Source of the DNA: Deroplatys truncata
Taxonomy: Eukaryota > Arthropoda > Insecta > Mantodea > Mantidae
Length of the DNA: 64,000 nucleotides
Reading direction: 5' to 3'
NCBI GenBank assembly: GCA_030765065.1
Contig: CM060977.1
Span: 92,769,795 to 92,833,794 of the forward strand
Part shown: in pieces, positions 48,981 to 57,721 of the stretch
Layout of the letters: every line of letters starts with the position of its first letter
Numbering within the stretch: the stretch's first letter is position 1
Made by a program: the position numbers and the translations under genes
The notes under the pieces: model-generated
What the model was told of the DNA's origin: nothing
Database searches by the model: none
What the model saw: the letters and a program-made list of their open reading frames with translations, nothing else

Positions 48981-49773
48981 TGTAATATAATTCGAGAGAG
49001 AGAGACTATGTGTTTTTTACCTTATTTGAAAGTATGCCATTTCATGTAATTCTGTTTAATGAGAGAGAGAGAGACTATGTGTATTTTACCTTATTGAAAG
49101 TATGCCATTTTATGTAATTCTGCTTAATGAGGGACTTTAAAGTACATGGTAAACCATACTTTTTTTCGAGTTCACATGTGCAGTACTTATTTTAGAGAGA
49201 GGTTTCTTTGTAATTGAATTCTTTATATACTTTGAACTTCACAAATCTTGTTTTATAAATGAAAACACATGTTCACCTGAATAAGTACTCATTTTTACAT
49301 GTTTATACGTTTTTGGGATGAGGGTTATATTTTCTTTAAAGTTTATGGTATATGTTATGTAAACCTATTTTTTTGAGTTCACAAGTGCTGTTTATGAATG
49401 TCGTCCCCATTTAATGTAATTCTGCTTAATGTGAGAGATTGTTGTGCATTTCTTATACTTAAAGCTTTTTATGATGTAAACCATACTTTTTTTACATGTC
49501 CTCCTCAATAAGTACTCATTTTTAGAGAGATTTCTTTTTATGCTTTGAAGTTCACAAAATCTTGTTTTACAAATGCAAACACATGTCCACCTGAATAAGT
49601 ACTCGTTTTTACATGTTTATACTTTTTTGGGGGTGATGGGGAATAAGTAGGGTTATTTTTAAAAAATAAATAAAACTCAATTACTTTTGGATTCTGTTGC
49701 TTTATTTCCTAAGAAATAAAATTATACAACACACATCCTGAATCCTAAAAACATTATTTACAGGTTGTCTTAG
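48981..49773. repeat. Convergent intergenic region with direct repeats
   Basis: Lies between the ends of polymerase (+) and integrase (-). A unit of about 70 bp (GAGAGAGAGAGACTATGTG ... AAAGTATGCCATTT) occurs twice at 48992-49135. Further diverged blocks (TAAGTACTCATTTTTACATG; TTCACAAATCTTG) recur at 49220-49620. AATAAA-type signals for both strands are present near the ends (plus about 49666, minus about 49700-49720). No gene. Confidence 0.6.
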
Positions 49774-50706
49774 TTATTTTTGCATCTTCAACACTACAGC
49801 ATTCCTTTCTATCCATTCACTTTTTGGAAAGCCTAGCCACTTGACGAGTAACCTATTCCCACGTCGACGTAGTACTTTTTCTACGAGATATGTTTCAGGG
49901 TAACTAGTTCTTAATAATTCATGACCATAGAATCCACCTTGTATTACCTTCCCCTCACCATCTTCCAGATGATAGGTGGGTGGGACTGTGCGTCTTACCC
50001 TGACAATGCGAAAGATTTCAGTGCTCCAATTAGGTGTGTAACCTTTCTCAAGTAGACCCTTATGCCTAGAGATCCTCACATGTTCTCCAACATTGTACCT
50101 CCTCGCGTTCCTCTTTTCGTACCTCATAACATCACGACGATACACCGTGAGGAGGAGATCGTTGTTTCTGACGTCGCGAGGCTTCATCTGAATCGTCGAA
50201 TGGTAAGTATTATTGTAGATGTTAATGATTCTTGGCAAGAGGTCCAGCCATTTATATGAACCTTTAGTCAAAAATTCCTTATGCATCATAGTTTTAAGCG
50301 TTCTTATTAAACGCTCGACAGCAGCAGCCTTAATGACACTGAATGTACTATAGTGATTAATTCCATACCTGGTCATTAATTGCTTGAAATGCTTATTGAA
50401 AAATTCCTTGCCGTTATCGGATTGAATATTCTTAGGTGTTGTATTCAGATCCTCCAGTATATCTCGCATTGCTTTTGTAATATTCACTCCGGTCTTGTCC
50501 TTCACAGGTCTTGCATAAACCATTTTTGAGTAAAAATTAACAGCAATAAGAATGTACTTATAGTTTCTGTTTTGTTTTGCGTATGGTATCATTTCAATAA
50601 GGTCTATTTGTAATAAATCATTAAGACCTTTACTAATTATTTTCCTACGTAGAAATTTCCTTCTGGCGGGGGAATGTAATTCACTAACGATGTGTCGTCT
50701 AATCAT
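49774..50706 (-). CDS. Polinton integrase (retroviral-type, with chromodomain-like C-terminus)
   Basis: Inserts the element into chromosomes by cutting and joining its ends, with 6-bp staggered target cuts. 310 residues. The catalytic core has Asp35 (LLQIDLIEM), Asp97 (IQSDNGKEF) and Glu131 (AAAVERLIRTLK), the DDE triad of the retroviral integrase (rve) fold. The last 45 residues (YLVEKVLRRRGNRLLVKWLG) resemble a chromodomain, which could bind modified histones. No N-terminal zinc finger is visible, and this length is usual for Polintons. The start codon overlaps the stop of the upstream gene (ATGA), and the frame is intact, so this is one of the best preserved genes of the element. Confidence 0.95.
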   Translation of the reverse strand: MIRRHIVSELHSPARRKFLRRKIISKGLNDLLQIDLIEMIPYAKQNRNYKYILIAVNFYSKMVYARPVKDKTGVNITKAMRDILEDLNTTPKNIQSDNGKEFFNKHFKQLMTRYGINHYSTFSVIKAAAVERLIRTLKTMMHKEFLTKGSYKWLDLLPRIINIYNNTYHSTIQMKPRDVRNNDLLLTVYRRDVMRYEKRNARRYNVGEHVRISRHKGLLEKGYTPNWSTEIFRIVRVRRTVPPTYHLEDGEGKVIQGGFYGHELLRTSYPETYLVEKVLRRRGNRLLVKWLGFPKSEWIERNAVVLKMQK

Positions 50707-51461
50707 GCTATTATTTTCGAGTTTTTCAATTCTGTGATGATCTCTTGAATTTCCGTTGTATGATTCAAATTGCCAGCCTCCCTCGATGCAATGAGCAATC
50801 TGAGTCTGCTAATCAGACTATTAGGATCGGACCAGTATACGTAGTCCAACTTCCTACCCGGAACGTGCTGCTTCCATTCGAGACCGGAACCGGTCCTAGT
50901 GTCGATAAGCCTGCGTATGATATTCTTATATTTATACCCCTTGTTCGATCTCAGACGACCGCTCCTGCTGTAGCCCTGTCTGTGAACTAGAGTTTGTTTC
51001 AAAATCTGAGAATAAATATCCAGATCGTCTTCCGTATACAATGAGGTCTGAGGTACTCGCTTGAATAATAGTTCGTACAGCCCGGGGCTAGCCACATAAG
51101 TCTCATCTCCTATCTGAACACTGTTATCTGCAAATGTAATTAATTTATTTCCTATCTTTTAATCCCCGTCTTCATACCGTACTCCAAAGGTAACCTCCAG
51201 ATCGCTGCCGCTAGCTGTTCGAACCTTCTTCAGATAATTCACGAGGGTATCGGCTTCTTCTTCTTCGGGGTGAGAGAGAGGGGTTTTGCTTTTTTCTTGA
51301 TTCTTTAGTATATCCTTCAGAGGAACGGTGACGGGCTGAAGAACCTCGGACATCACGCGTTGGGTTTCGAACCTGAGACCCCTCAGGGAACGTAACTTTT
51401 CCCTTATCGCTTTACTGTGTCGAGCGATGGACTGCTTGAGTCTGATGCCTTCTACATCCAT
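50703..51461 (-). pseudogene. Conserved Polinton protein of unknown function, one nonsense codon
   Basis: Reading begins at 51461 and stays in one frame to 50703. It is broken only by a TAA at 51159-51161 after ...FGVRYEDGD. The N-terminal 100 residues are basic and alpha-helical (KAIREKLRSLRGLRFETQR), then acidic (HPEEEEAD). The C-terminal part has SPGLYELLFKR, SNKGYKYKNIIR and LDYVYWSDPNSLISRLRLLI. I recognise this C-terminal motif set as a frequent neighbour of integrase in animal Polintons, but know no biochemical function. It ends overlapping the integrase start by 4 bases and follows the fibre-like gene by 18 bases, so it is probably part of one polycistronic unit. Confidence 0.8.
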
Positions 51462-51479
51462 CGTAAAATGAATGCAGAT

Positions 51480-52538
51480 TTAAGCTGCTGGCATCAATAT
51501 ATAGGAGATTTTTAAGTCGATACTTAGAATATGTCCATCTTTAGCACGATTAACTGGAGCTGTGAAGGTCAACTTATCGCCCATCATGACGAGTGCAGGA
51601 TAACTTTCAACGCGTTTATCATTTATTGCAAATATTGCATCCGTTCTCGTATTGGGATGCGATGATGAAATCATATTGCAGCCAAACACCTCTCCGCTAA
51701 CCGGGGACCTGTAGTATTCGAGTCCCGAAGTTAGCATGTATCTCTGTGAGTTACCTCTGTACGGTTTCGTTTGCAATGTAATGATGAGCTGTCCACTCAT
51801 TTTCCCTAAAATAGTATTTATTAGATTCACTCGCGAATTAAGATTAGCAATACTATTCATAATTGAGGCTACTGCGGTATCAAGATTTTTTTCTACTGTT
51901 GCAATAATTTCTTGAGGCATAGAAGCTAGAGTTCGGTTTAAAACTGTCTGTGTTTCCGAATTTTTCTTTACAACTAAATGTCTAACATATTTTTTATTTG
52001 CGGCATCGTTATCGTCCACGGGATCGGCTATCTCCCTTATCCGTTTCTTTCGAAAGGAAACGTTACCGTTCGAATCGGGAAGCGGTGTGTGTGCATTTAT
52101 GTAATCCAAAATATATTTTTTATTCGGAACATCATGATCGTCAACTGGAGGCAATAGTACCTTCATTCTTATCGTATCCAGAATGACATTCTTTTCTGCA
52201 TCGCGTTTGAAAGCATATTTACTCAGGTATTCCATTAGGCTCTGATGTTGACCTTCGAGCGATGTTTGCACGTGCTGCCTAAGCATAGCTTCAAATTCGC
52301 TCATACGCTGATATGCAGTCTTTTCGGTGAACTTCTGCATTCGATGCTCGACGATAGTCGTAAGCGTATCCACATAGTGTTTAGTCGTTGCATCATATTC
52401 TTCTTCAGGATCCTGAATGTTGCATAATCGCTTTTTCTTGAATTGATAGTTTCCCGTGTCATCTCGATTTATAATATAACGGTTAAGCACACCCCTGGAT
52501 GGGATGATCCTGCGCGATCCGAATCTGTCGATACTCAT
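51480..52538 (-). CDS. Fibre/tail-fibre-like virion protein
   Basis: 352 residues, intact. Three copies of a motif with D.NGN/DTGN, KKR(L/I), DP and (N/T)K.YV are visible: near residues 28-58 (NIQDPEEEYDATTKHYVD), 125-150 (DVPNKKYILDYI) and 152-188 (ADPVDDNDAANKKYV). Repeats of this kind occur in phage and large-virus fibre proteins, which form trimeric beta and coiled-coil shafts. Heptad-like helices lie between the repeats (residues 60-120, 190-235), and a beta-rich tail (235-352) may be the head domain. A role in attachment or a virion spike is inferred. Next gene starts are 18-21 bases away on both sides. Confidence 0.6.
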   Translation of the reverse strand: MSIDRFGSRRIIPSRGVLNRYIINRDDTGNYQFKKKRLCNIQDPEEEYDATTKHYVDTLTTIVEHRMQKFTEKTAYQRMSEFEAMLRQHVQTSLEGQHQSLMEYLSKYAFKRDAEKNVILDTIRMKVLLPPVDDHDVPNKKYILDYINAHTPLPDSNGNVSFRKKRIREIADPVDDNDAANKKYVRHLVVKKNSETQTVLNRTLASMPQEIIATVEKNLDTAVASIMNSIANLNSRVNLINTILGKMSGQLIITLQTKPYRGNSQRYMLTSGLEYYRSPVSGEVFGCNMISSSHPNTRTDAIFAINDKRVESYPALVMMGDKLTFTAPVNRAKDGHILSIDLKISYILMPAA

Positions 52539-52559
52539 AGCTGTAATGAGCGATACTCT

Positions 52560-53264
52560 CTATTTATTCACTTTGATAAACACATCGAAACCGTTTCTGT
52601 ATCGTCCTTCATTAAGTGGAAATTCAGGTACCATGACAACAAAGGGTCTCGAGTTCGATCTGTCATTACTCTCCCATACTTGCTTACACAACTCTCTGCA
52701 TTCCGTAAAAGACATGTCAGTATTTACGTAATCGTCGTATATGTGCTTTAAGTTGAGATTATCTTGTCGGAATAGTACGATCATATTTGCATTGTCTCTA
52801 ATTAGATGTTTGGGTACCTTTGCATAAGATTGTGCAAGATATACAGCATCGACGTTACGGTGTCTGCCCATGCTGTAATACGAAGCTATTTTACCCTGTT
52901 TCTCGTTGATGACGTCATCGAATACGAATATGGAATTTTCTCTGGCTTCTGAGGTTTCCAGTACTTTTTCACCGTCCTCGAACGTGTACACTCCTATATC
53001 GCGTATGGTTTTCAGCACTTTGAGCAGGTACTGATATTTCGGTTGATGCAGTGATTTCGAGTAAATGTAAAGATTCTCGAACCTTAGCCCGTTCTCGTGG
53101 ATTAGCAGGTTGAGTAAGATATTCGTCTTCCCCGCATTCGAGCTACCCAGAATGAGCGCTCTGACGTTGCTCGGGAAGAGAGAGCCGTGCCTACCCTCGC
53201 GAATGTCATTGTCGAAGTCTAAAACTTGTATGGGTAACGAGCACTTTTGCTTCACTACTTCCAT
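52560..53264 (-). CDS. Packaging ATPase (FtsK/HerA type)
   Basis: Motor that drives the element's DNA into a capsid. 234 residues, intact. The Walker A motif is GSSNAGKTN (residues 40-48), Walker B SIFVFDDV (111-118). A sensor-like block with VYLAQSY and FRQDN follows. Length and motif order match Polinton and related viral packaging ATPases. First gene of the minus-strand cluster; the start is 54 bp from the divergent phospholipase gene. Confidence 0.93.
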   Translation of the reverse strand: MEVVKQKCSLPIQVLDFDNDIREGRHGSLFPSNVRALILGSSNAGKTNILLNLLIHENGLRFENLYIYSKSLHQPKYQYLLKVLKTIRDIGVYTFEDGEKVLETSEARENSIFVFDDVINEKQGKIASYYSMGRHRNVDAVYLAQSYAKVPKHLIRDNANMIVLFRQDNLNLKHIYDDYVNTDMSFTECRELCKQVWESNDRSNSRPFVVMVPEFPLNEGRYRNGFDVFIKVNK

Positions 53265-53318
53265 CGTGCGACTAAAATTATAAGTTATATCTTTCGCTTT
53301 TTATTTTCATAGTGTATC
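53265..53318. promoter_or_regulatory. 54-bp divergent promoter
   Basis: The only DNA between the ATPase start (-) and the phospholipase start (+). It is AT-rich and contains TAAAATTATAAGTTATAT. It must hold, or lie next to, the promoters of both late gene clusters. Confidence 0.5.
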
Positions 53319-53987
53319 ATGAGCTCTGGACGCGCTCGGAAGGGTTCCGGAGTACTTAATTCTTTGATTAATTCTCTACCGTTTGAGGCTCATTTGCCCG
53401 GCTACAGGTACTGCGGTCCCGGAACTAAGCTACATAAGCGATTGCAGCGAGGGGATCCTTCTATAAATGAATTGGACGCTGCGTGTCGAGAACACGATAT
53501 CGCCTACGCCACACATCAGGATACTGTTCCGAGGCATTTGGCTGATAAGGTTCTTGTGGAAAAAGCCTGGAATCGGGTGCAGTCTGCCGACGCTACTTTT
53601 GGCGAGAAGCTTGCCGCTAGACTTGTGACCGCAATCATGAAGGGAAAGCTGGCCATGGGTGCCGGATTGCGCAAACGTCGGAAGAGAATACTACCGCCAC
53701 CCGCTAGAGGTGGGATCTTACCTTTGCTACCGCTTTTGGCAGCATTGGGTGCTGCAGGTAGCTTGGCAGGTGGAGCCGCACAGATCGCTACCTCGGTGAA
53801 TAAGAAACGTGCTGCGGAGAAGCAACTGAACGAGCTGGTTCGTCACAATCAGCACATGGAAGCATTAGCCACGGGCAAGGGCAGAGGTCTTAAGAAGGGA
53901 GGTGGACGACGCAGGAAGGGAAGGGGCTTGTATCTACGTCCAAAAAACTCGGGGCGAGGTCTGTACTTATCCCGGAAAAAGCCTTAA
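53319..53987 (+). CDS. Phospholipase A2 / minor virion core protein
   Basis: 222 residues, intact. The N-terminal domain has the calcium-loop motif YCGPGT (residues 31-36) and catalytic His-Asp in ACREHDIAY (His59, Asp60), as in the phospholipase A2 of parvovirus capsid proteins, which breaches endosomal membranes. A basic stretch RKRRKR and a glycine/alanine-rich hydrophobic helix follow (LLPLLAALGAAGSLAGGAAQ, about 133-152). The end is basic with repeated GRGLYL. The middle resembles adenovirus core proteins cut by the maturation protease; LAGGA fits the adenain-type consensus (M/I/L)XGG-X. A role in membrane penetration during entry is inferred from the family. The end overlaps the protease frame. 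Confidence 0.88.
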   Translation: MSSGRARKGSGVLNSLINSLPFEAHLPGYRYCGPGTKLHKRLQRGDPSINELDAACREHDIAYATHQDTVPRHLADKVLVEKAWNRVQSADATFGEKLAARLVTAIMKGKLAMGAGLRKRRKRILPPPARGGILPLLPLLAALGAAGSLAGGAAQIATSVNKKRAAEKQLNELVRHNQHMEALATGKGRGLKKGGGRRRKGRGLYLRPKNSGRGLYLSRKKP

Positions 53988-54313
53988 GCGGTGCGGAGAT
54001 TGAAACTTATGCTGAACGTCTACGCATTCCTAATTTTAGAGGCGTATACATGCTAGATAAACTGCCTCTAAGACCTAGACGTGCAGAGAGGATTGTCGTC
54101 AATTTGGACAACTCGCAGAATCCCGGTACCCATTGGGTTGCTATACGCAAGGATGGAAATTTAGCCTTTTATTTTGACAGTTTCGGCAATCTGAAACCTC
54201 CAAGAGAGATAGAATGCTATCTCGACGGTGTTAAGATCATGTATAACAGACACAGGTATCAGAATTTCGATTCTGTCATTTGTGGTCATCTGTGCTTGCA
54301 GTTTCTGTTATAA
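53988..54313 (+). CDS. Adenain-type maturation cysteine protease
   Basis: Cleaves capsid precursor proteins during virion maturation. The catalytic signature is present: His in GTHWVAIR, Asp in FYFDSFGN, Cys in VICGHLC. The only ATG in frame is at 54050, but the codons before it (53990 onward: GAEIETYAERLRIPNFRGVY) look like the conserved N-terminus of this family, and the frame stays open back into the preceding gene in the -1 phase. Either translation starts at a non-ATG codon, arises by frameshift from the phospholipase gene, or an ATG has been lost. The stop at 54311-54313 lies 23 bp before the minor capsid start. Confidence 0.88.
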
Positions 54314-54336
54314 AACACTTTCGACAGGATGTTCGA

Positions 54337-55052
54337 ATGGTCAAAATGAGTTACACTATCACTGTGAGCGGATCTGATTCTAGTTTCTCTACCCATTTGA
54401 ATCCGCCACTCCATCTGGATCCAGATGGAGTTTACGAGATTGCTCTACTGAATTTCGAGACATTTTACTCGATACCAAATGTTGATCCTAGCAATAACCT
54501 TTTCCATTACGTGCGGGATGGAAAACTTGAAACTGTCGAAATTCCACCTGGAACTTACGAAATAGAAGATATAAACACCTTCCTCAAGGATAGACTCAAA
54601 GCCGGCGATGACTTTTTTCTCCGTCCCAATAATAACACTATGAAGGCTGAGGTTCGGTGCCCCTACTTTATCGATTTCGCTCGAGAGAGATCGGTGGGCT
54701 CTCTTCTCGGTTTCACCGGCAAGCGCACGGTGGAACCGGGTGTACTGCCGAGTCTGACGAACTGGTGAACATCTTTAAGGTCAGCATCATACGCGTCGAG
54801 TGCAGCCTTGCCACTGGATCCTTCATCAACGGTAAAAGCGGGCATTCTCTCTACGAGTTTTTCCCGTCGGTTCCTGCGGGCTACCACATCTCGCAGGAAC
54901 CGCCCAGTCCTATATATCTATCCATCATCGACACGAATCTCATTGATCATCTCAGCATTTGCGTGGTAGACCAGAACGGGGATACGCTCGACTTCAGAAA
55001 CGAAACTATAACAGTGAGACTGCACATAAGACGGAATGGGAATAAATTTTAA
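54337..55052 (+). pseudogene. Minor capsid (penton-type, single jelly-roll) protein, frameshifted
   Basis: Forms the five-fold vertices in the Polinton virion model. The start at 54337 (or the Met four codons later) was chosen because the earlier codons overlap the protease. The first frame (YTITVSGSDSSF; YEIALLNFETFYSIPN) ends at 54768. The rest (IIRVECSLATGSFINGKSGH; LRIRRNG-like basic end) is in another frame to 55052. The shift lies near 54735-54768. Identification rests on position before the major capsid gene and on the N-terminal pattern I associate with this family. Confidence 0.75.
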
Positions 55053-55163
55053 AAGCATTACTATAATAAAAAGCTTCTCTCGAGATTGATACCTACTCAG
55101 TCGTCGACACACAAACTGCTAACACCATCCAACCGAGAGTTCCTCGAGCGTCTGGGATTCAAG
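55036..55163 (+). pseudogene. Small ORF between the capsid genes
   Basis: From 55053 a frame is open to the stop at 55161-55163 and reads KLLSRLIPTQSS, then LTPSNREFLERLGF. It has no ATG in frame; an ATG at 55036 is in another phase, with an A/T run between, so a 1-base shift may have broken it. A short basic protein at this place is common in Polintons. Function unknown. Confidence 0.4.
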
Positions 55164-55171
55164 GTTCTGTA

Positions 55172-56376
55172 ATGGATGTTTTAGATGTGACCGGAGTTCC
55201 GACGTTTGACGATAAGATTAGTAAAGAGGAGGAACATGTCTTCCTACCTTACAATACGTCTGCTCTAGATGTGAATAATGAACTTAGAATACCATGCCAA
55301 GCCGAGGATTTGTACACGCTTCCTAGCAGAAGTTACCTCTACATAGAGGGATCTGTGACAAAACCTACTGGCGAAGCTTCATCTGCAACACTGACCAACA
55401 ATGCCATGGCGTTTCTGTTCGATGAAGTTCGCTTAGATATGAATGGTACTACCATAGATAGAACGAGAAATCCCGGAATTTCTACGACTATCCGCAACTA
55501 TGCGGCTCTCAACACTTTGGACTCCAATCGCCTGCAGAACGCCGGCTGGACGTATCCCGGAGAAGCTGTAGACCTCGTGAACGCATCGAATGGTGTATTC
55601 AACGCTATCGTTCCTCTTTCGATGCTTCTGGGTTTCGCAGACGATCACAAGGAACTGATACTTAATGGCAAGTTTGAACTCGTTCTCATTAGATCTAAAA
55701 TTCTAATAATTGTGTGATGGGCAACGATGTGACTATCATTAAACTAAACCGCATCGAATGGAGGATGCTCGTACTTAGACTCTCCGATGCCGAGAGGGTG
55801 GAGAAACTTAAACTCGTCCAGTCAGATCGCCCACTGCACGTTGCTTTTCGAACCCTGGACCTTCACACTCAACCTGCAGTACCGCAGACTAAAGCGTTCA
55901 CGTGGAACGTTGCAACGACATCGAAGCTTGAGAAACCGCGTTTTGCCATAGTGGGTGCACAGACCGACAGACTGAACTACCTTGCTAAAGATAGCTCTAT
56001 CTTTGATCACTGCAATATCACCAATCTGAAGCTTTATCTCAACAGCGAATGTTATCCGTATCATGACATGAATTTGGATTTTGCAAATTCAAAGTTTGCA
56101 TCTCTGTATGATCAGTATTCTAAATTTCAATACTCTTATTATGACAAAGAAAATTACCCTCTTTTGAAGAGAGGCGATTTTCTGAAATATGCACCACTAT
56201 TTGTCATAGACTGTTCTCATCAACCGGAGGAGACCGTGACTGGAGCCGTTAACATCAGATTGGAAGTTCAAGCATCGGCGAATTTTCCTGCACAAACATC
56301 TTTGTTTTGTTTGATTATTCATGACAAATTGTTCACTTATAAACCCCTAACTCATGTTGTTCAATCTATCATATAA
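55172..56376 (+). pseudogene. Major capsid protein (double jelly-roll), one frameshift
   Basis: Main shell protein, expected to form hexameric capsomers. The first part (55172-55717; DDKISKEEEHVFLPYNTSAL, TNNAMAFLFDEVRLDMNG) leaves frame near 55695-55715. The second part (to 56376; IIKLNRIEWRMLVLRL, VAFRTLDLHTQP, FSKQ-free C-terminal strands to VVQSII) is in the next frame. Apart from this one lesion, both halves are complete, about 400 residues in all. AATAAAG at 56404 is a likely polyadenylation signal. Confidence 0.88.
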
Positions 56377-56420
56377 GAAATGAAAAATTTATTTTTTTAT
56401 ATCAATAAAGAATGAAATTT

Positions 56421-56903
56421 TTATATTTTTTTATTGATTTTAGCATACATCTCCTTTAACTTTTTTCTGACACTCCTACCTCTAACATCGTATGAACACA
56501 TTGATTTATGAACGTCATGCAATTGAGATAAATATATTTCAATGTATGGAATTAGTCTTTTCAGTCCTGCTATTGCAACAATGTCCAGGTTTATGACATT
56601 TTCGTTTAGACACGTATTCACAAATGCTATTTCATTAACTTTATTCATATGCACTGTTACGTTATATGCATAGATTATATTCTCACTGTACGATAAACGA
56701 GGAAGCTTACCGTCTTTCACATACGTTTCAATCACAGCTATATTTCGAACTATTATCTGCCAGTCCTCTTTTGTTATGTATACAAAAGTTTCGTCAACTG
56801 CTTTGATGAAGAGGGATGCCCGTTCGTAATACAGTCCTATATTCACAGGATGCTTGGAGCTGATGGAGATGTCGTCGAGCATAAACACGCTATTTAGATT
56901 CAT
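56421..56903 (-). CDS. Unknown Polinton protein
   Basis: About 160 residues from the ATG at 56903. An earlier in-frame ATG at 56933 lies inside the preceding gene. Mixed alpha/beta composition with no signal peptide or membrane helix; C-terminal basic helix (VRGRSVRKKLKEMYAKINKK). I recognise no family. It overlaps the last 14 bases of the three-exon gene upstream, so both may be on one mRNA. AATAAA for this transcript lies within its last codons. Confidence 0.6.
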   Translation of the reverse strand: MNLNSVFMLDDISISSKHPVNIGLYYERASLFIKAVDETFVYITKEDWQIIVRNIAVIETYVKDGKLPRLSYSENIIYAYNVTVHMNKVNEIAFVNTCLNENVINLDIVAIAGLKRLIPYIEIYLSQLHDVHKSMCSYDVRGRSVRKKLKEMYAKINKKI

Positions 56904-57515
56904 CTTCCTCTGACTTTTCTGGAATGGGGTCAAAGATGAGCACTATAACGTTCTCTCGAGAGGCTTCCAACATCTTCTTGTTTACGACCCTTGCCTTGTT
57001 CCTCTTCTTGTCAGGCTTTTTTTCGGACCTGTAGACATATACACAACATCTCTGTTTTAACACACACGAGTCATTAATAAAAAAACTCTTTCTTTTTATT
57101 CACAATGATTCTGCTTACCTTTCTTCTTCTTTCTCCTCCACGGGTTCGGATGTCGACACCGACCGATCCACGTCGCGATGCGGTGGCACATCTTCTCCTT
57201 CGGGCGTTCTGTAAAAACAAAGGCACAGGTTTTTTGCTAGCTATCTTTTTTCTCTCCCTACTACATCTATTCTATCAGATGTTCTTTACTTACTTACCCT
57301 TTTGCTTTGAGATTCTCGTCGCAGCACTCTCCACAACGGAAGAATGACGACATTTGTTGATGCGATGGTTCCTTACAGATGATGGTATGCGTATCGCCAT
57401 CACATATTTCCTCATGCTTATCGAGACAGTGCTGCTTCATTTGCTCGTACTCCTCGAGGTTCACCCAGCAACAATTGTCACTATCGCTCGCGATTCTGAT
57501 ATTTTCACTACTCAT
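56890..57515 (-). CDS. Three-exon gene, small charged protein of unknown function
   Basis: Exons on the minus strand: 57515-57298, 57208-57119 and 57028-56890. Introns begin GTAAGT/GTAAGC and end ACAG/ACAG. The phases agree (phase 2 at both junctions) and the frame ends at TAG 56892-56890, giving 148 residues. Exon 1 has cysteines and histidines in pairs (CCWVNLEEYEQMKQHCLDKH, RCGECCDENL), possibly a metal-binding domain; exons 2-3 are strongly charged (EEKEEER, KKPDKKRNKAR). The end reads LIFDPIPEKSEEDESK. No homologue is recognised. The clean splice sites suggest it is functional or recently so. Confidence 0.7.
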
Positions 57516-57721
57516 CGTGCTGGCTCACAGTCGACTGTGAACGCCGATTCATTCTCGTTTCACATTTAATGGATAGGGTGGTGGTGGGGATTGAATATGC
57601 TCGTTCTTGCACTGACCTGGTTTATACCGTTACGCACGTGGGCACTTTCTCACATACACAGTCTTCTGTAACATACTCATGCAGCCTAACATTCATACAC
57701 CTAACTCGAATATTATATTGG

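Noticed and set aside
53319-53987. Densovirus insertion, suggested by the phospholipase A2 motif
   Set aside because: The motif is parvovirus-like, but it lies between Polinton ATPase and protease genes with no parvoviral replication gene, so it is a Polinton gene.
54280-54336. Earlier start for the minor capsid gene
   Set aside because: These codons overlap the protease C-terminus; the Met at 54337 or 54346 directly precedes the conserved-looking part.
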